In this document: positions 5,581 through 5,904 of the stretch, in pieces
Layout: each line of letters opens with the position of its first letter
How positions within the stretch are numbered: the stretch's first letter is position 1
DNA from: Aquisalimonas sp.
GTDB taxonomy: Bacteria > Pseudomonadota > Gammaproteobacteria > Nitrococcales > Aquisalimonadaceae
Assembly: GCA_007127625.1 (NCBI GenBank)
Contig: SKYZ01000261.1
Coordinates: forward strand, 1 to 5,904
Direction: 5' to 3'
Length of the DNA: 5,904 bases
Program-made: the position numbers and the translations under genes
The notes under the pieces: model-generated
What the model saw: only the letters and a program-made list of their open reading frames with translations
What the model was told of the DNA's origin: nothing
Databases searched by the model: none

Positions 5581-5904
5581 TCACGGAACGTCAACGGTGT
5601 TGATGCGGACATCGGCTTTGTCGTCCAGTTCCAGGCGCTCCATCAGTGCCGGCGTGCCGAGAACGGTCCGGTCCGGCTCCATCGCAAGCACCTTTTCGAG
5701 CTCCAGCGCCGTCGCCAGCTCCCGCCAGCCGTCCCGGCCGGCGACCATCAGCGCCGTGGCGGCGGCATCGGCGAGGAGCGGGTCGTCATCCAGCACCAGA
5801 ACGCCCGCCAGGCTCCTCGCAGGCATGCCGCTGGCCGGGTTCAGCACTTCGTGGTACCAGGTGCCCTCGTGGCGGAAGCGGCCCTGCTGGCTGTTCACCG
5901 TGAC
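5581..5904 (-). CDS. apbE: FAD:protein FMN transferase (ApbE family), C-terminal part
   Basis: This is the 3' end of a gene that continues past the right edge: the frame is open to base 5904, reading VTVNSQQG before the rest. The 107 visible residues match the C-terminal third of ApbE. ApbE proteins attach FMN to target proteins such as Na+-pumping NADH-quinone reductase and Rnf subunits, and are usually exported lipoproteins. YHEVLNPASGMPA is the counterpart of the family's H-x-x-D-P-x-T-G-x-P segment, and LADAAATALMVAG is the counterpart of the A-D-A-x-x-T-A-x-x-x-x-G segment that helps bind the metal. One difference is that the Asp of the first motif is Asn. A GTG at 5898 is in frame but lies inside the domain and should not be read as the true start. 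The signal peptide and the N-terminal half lie outside the window. The protein it modifies cannot be told from this sequence. Confidence 0.82.
   Translation of the reverse strand, partial: VTVNSQQGRFRHEGTWYHEVLNPASGMPARSLAGVLVLDDDPLLADAAATALMVAGRDGWRELATALELEKVLAMEPDRTVLGTPALMERLELDDKADVRINTVDVP

Overview
This window is chromosomal core sequence from a GC-rich gammaproteobacterium. Every convincing gene lies on the minus strand, so the story reads from right to left. The order tonB-like, yqgE (algH), ruvX (yqgF), pyrR, pyrB, dihydroorotase-like pyrX is the block I know from Pseudomonas (tonB3-algH-yqgF-pyrR-pyrB-pyrC'). The tail gene after pyrX is not part of that block as I know it. Together with the acidic TonB linker and an apbE neighbour, it makes another GC-rich gammaproteobacterium, perhaps of the Ectothiorhodospiraceae/Chromatiales type, as likely as a true Pseudomonas. 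That taxonomic guess is inference.

Layout: 5581-5904 is the C-terminal end of an ApbE-type flavin transferase that runs off the right edge. A 128-base gap (5453-5580) probably holds the promoter of the next unit. 4595-5452 encodes a TonB-family energy transducer. After 55 bases come yqgE (3976-4539) and ruvX (3542-3979), which overlap by four bases. The pyrimidine genes follow: pyrR (3022-3528), pyrB (2039-3025), pyrX (747-2042) and a flavoreductase-like protein (70-750). Each adjacent pair of these overlaps by four bases (ATGA or GTGA), which points to one transcript with translational coupling. The left edge (28-69), directly after the last stop codon, carries a REP-like palindromic element.

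How the genes fit together: PyrB keeps all visible aspartate transcarbamoylase motifs. Its partner PyrX has lost three of the histidines that bind zinc in working dihydroorotases, so it is best read as the structural, non-catalytic subunit of a Pseudomonas-type PyrB-PyrX dodecamer. A true dihydroorotase should be encoded elsewhere in the genome. PyrR has no room upstream for an RNA attenuator, so its role here is uncertain. The last gene resembles the electron-transfer subunit of dihydroorotate dehydrogenase (PyrK) and siderophore-interacting flavoreductases, but it has no [2Fe-2S] cysteine cluster. It is the least understood part of the window.

I see no mobile element, CRISPR array, tRNA or rRNA. 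The most interesting items are the unexplained flavoreductase-like tail gene, the degenerate dihydroorotase and the REP-like element.
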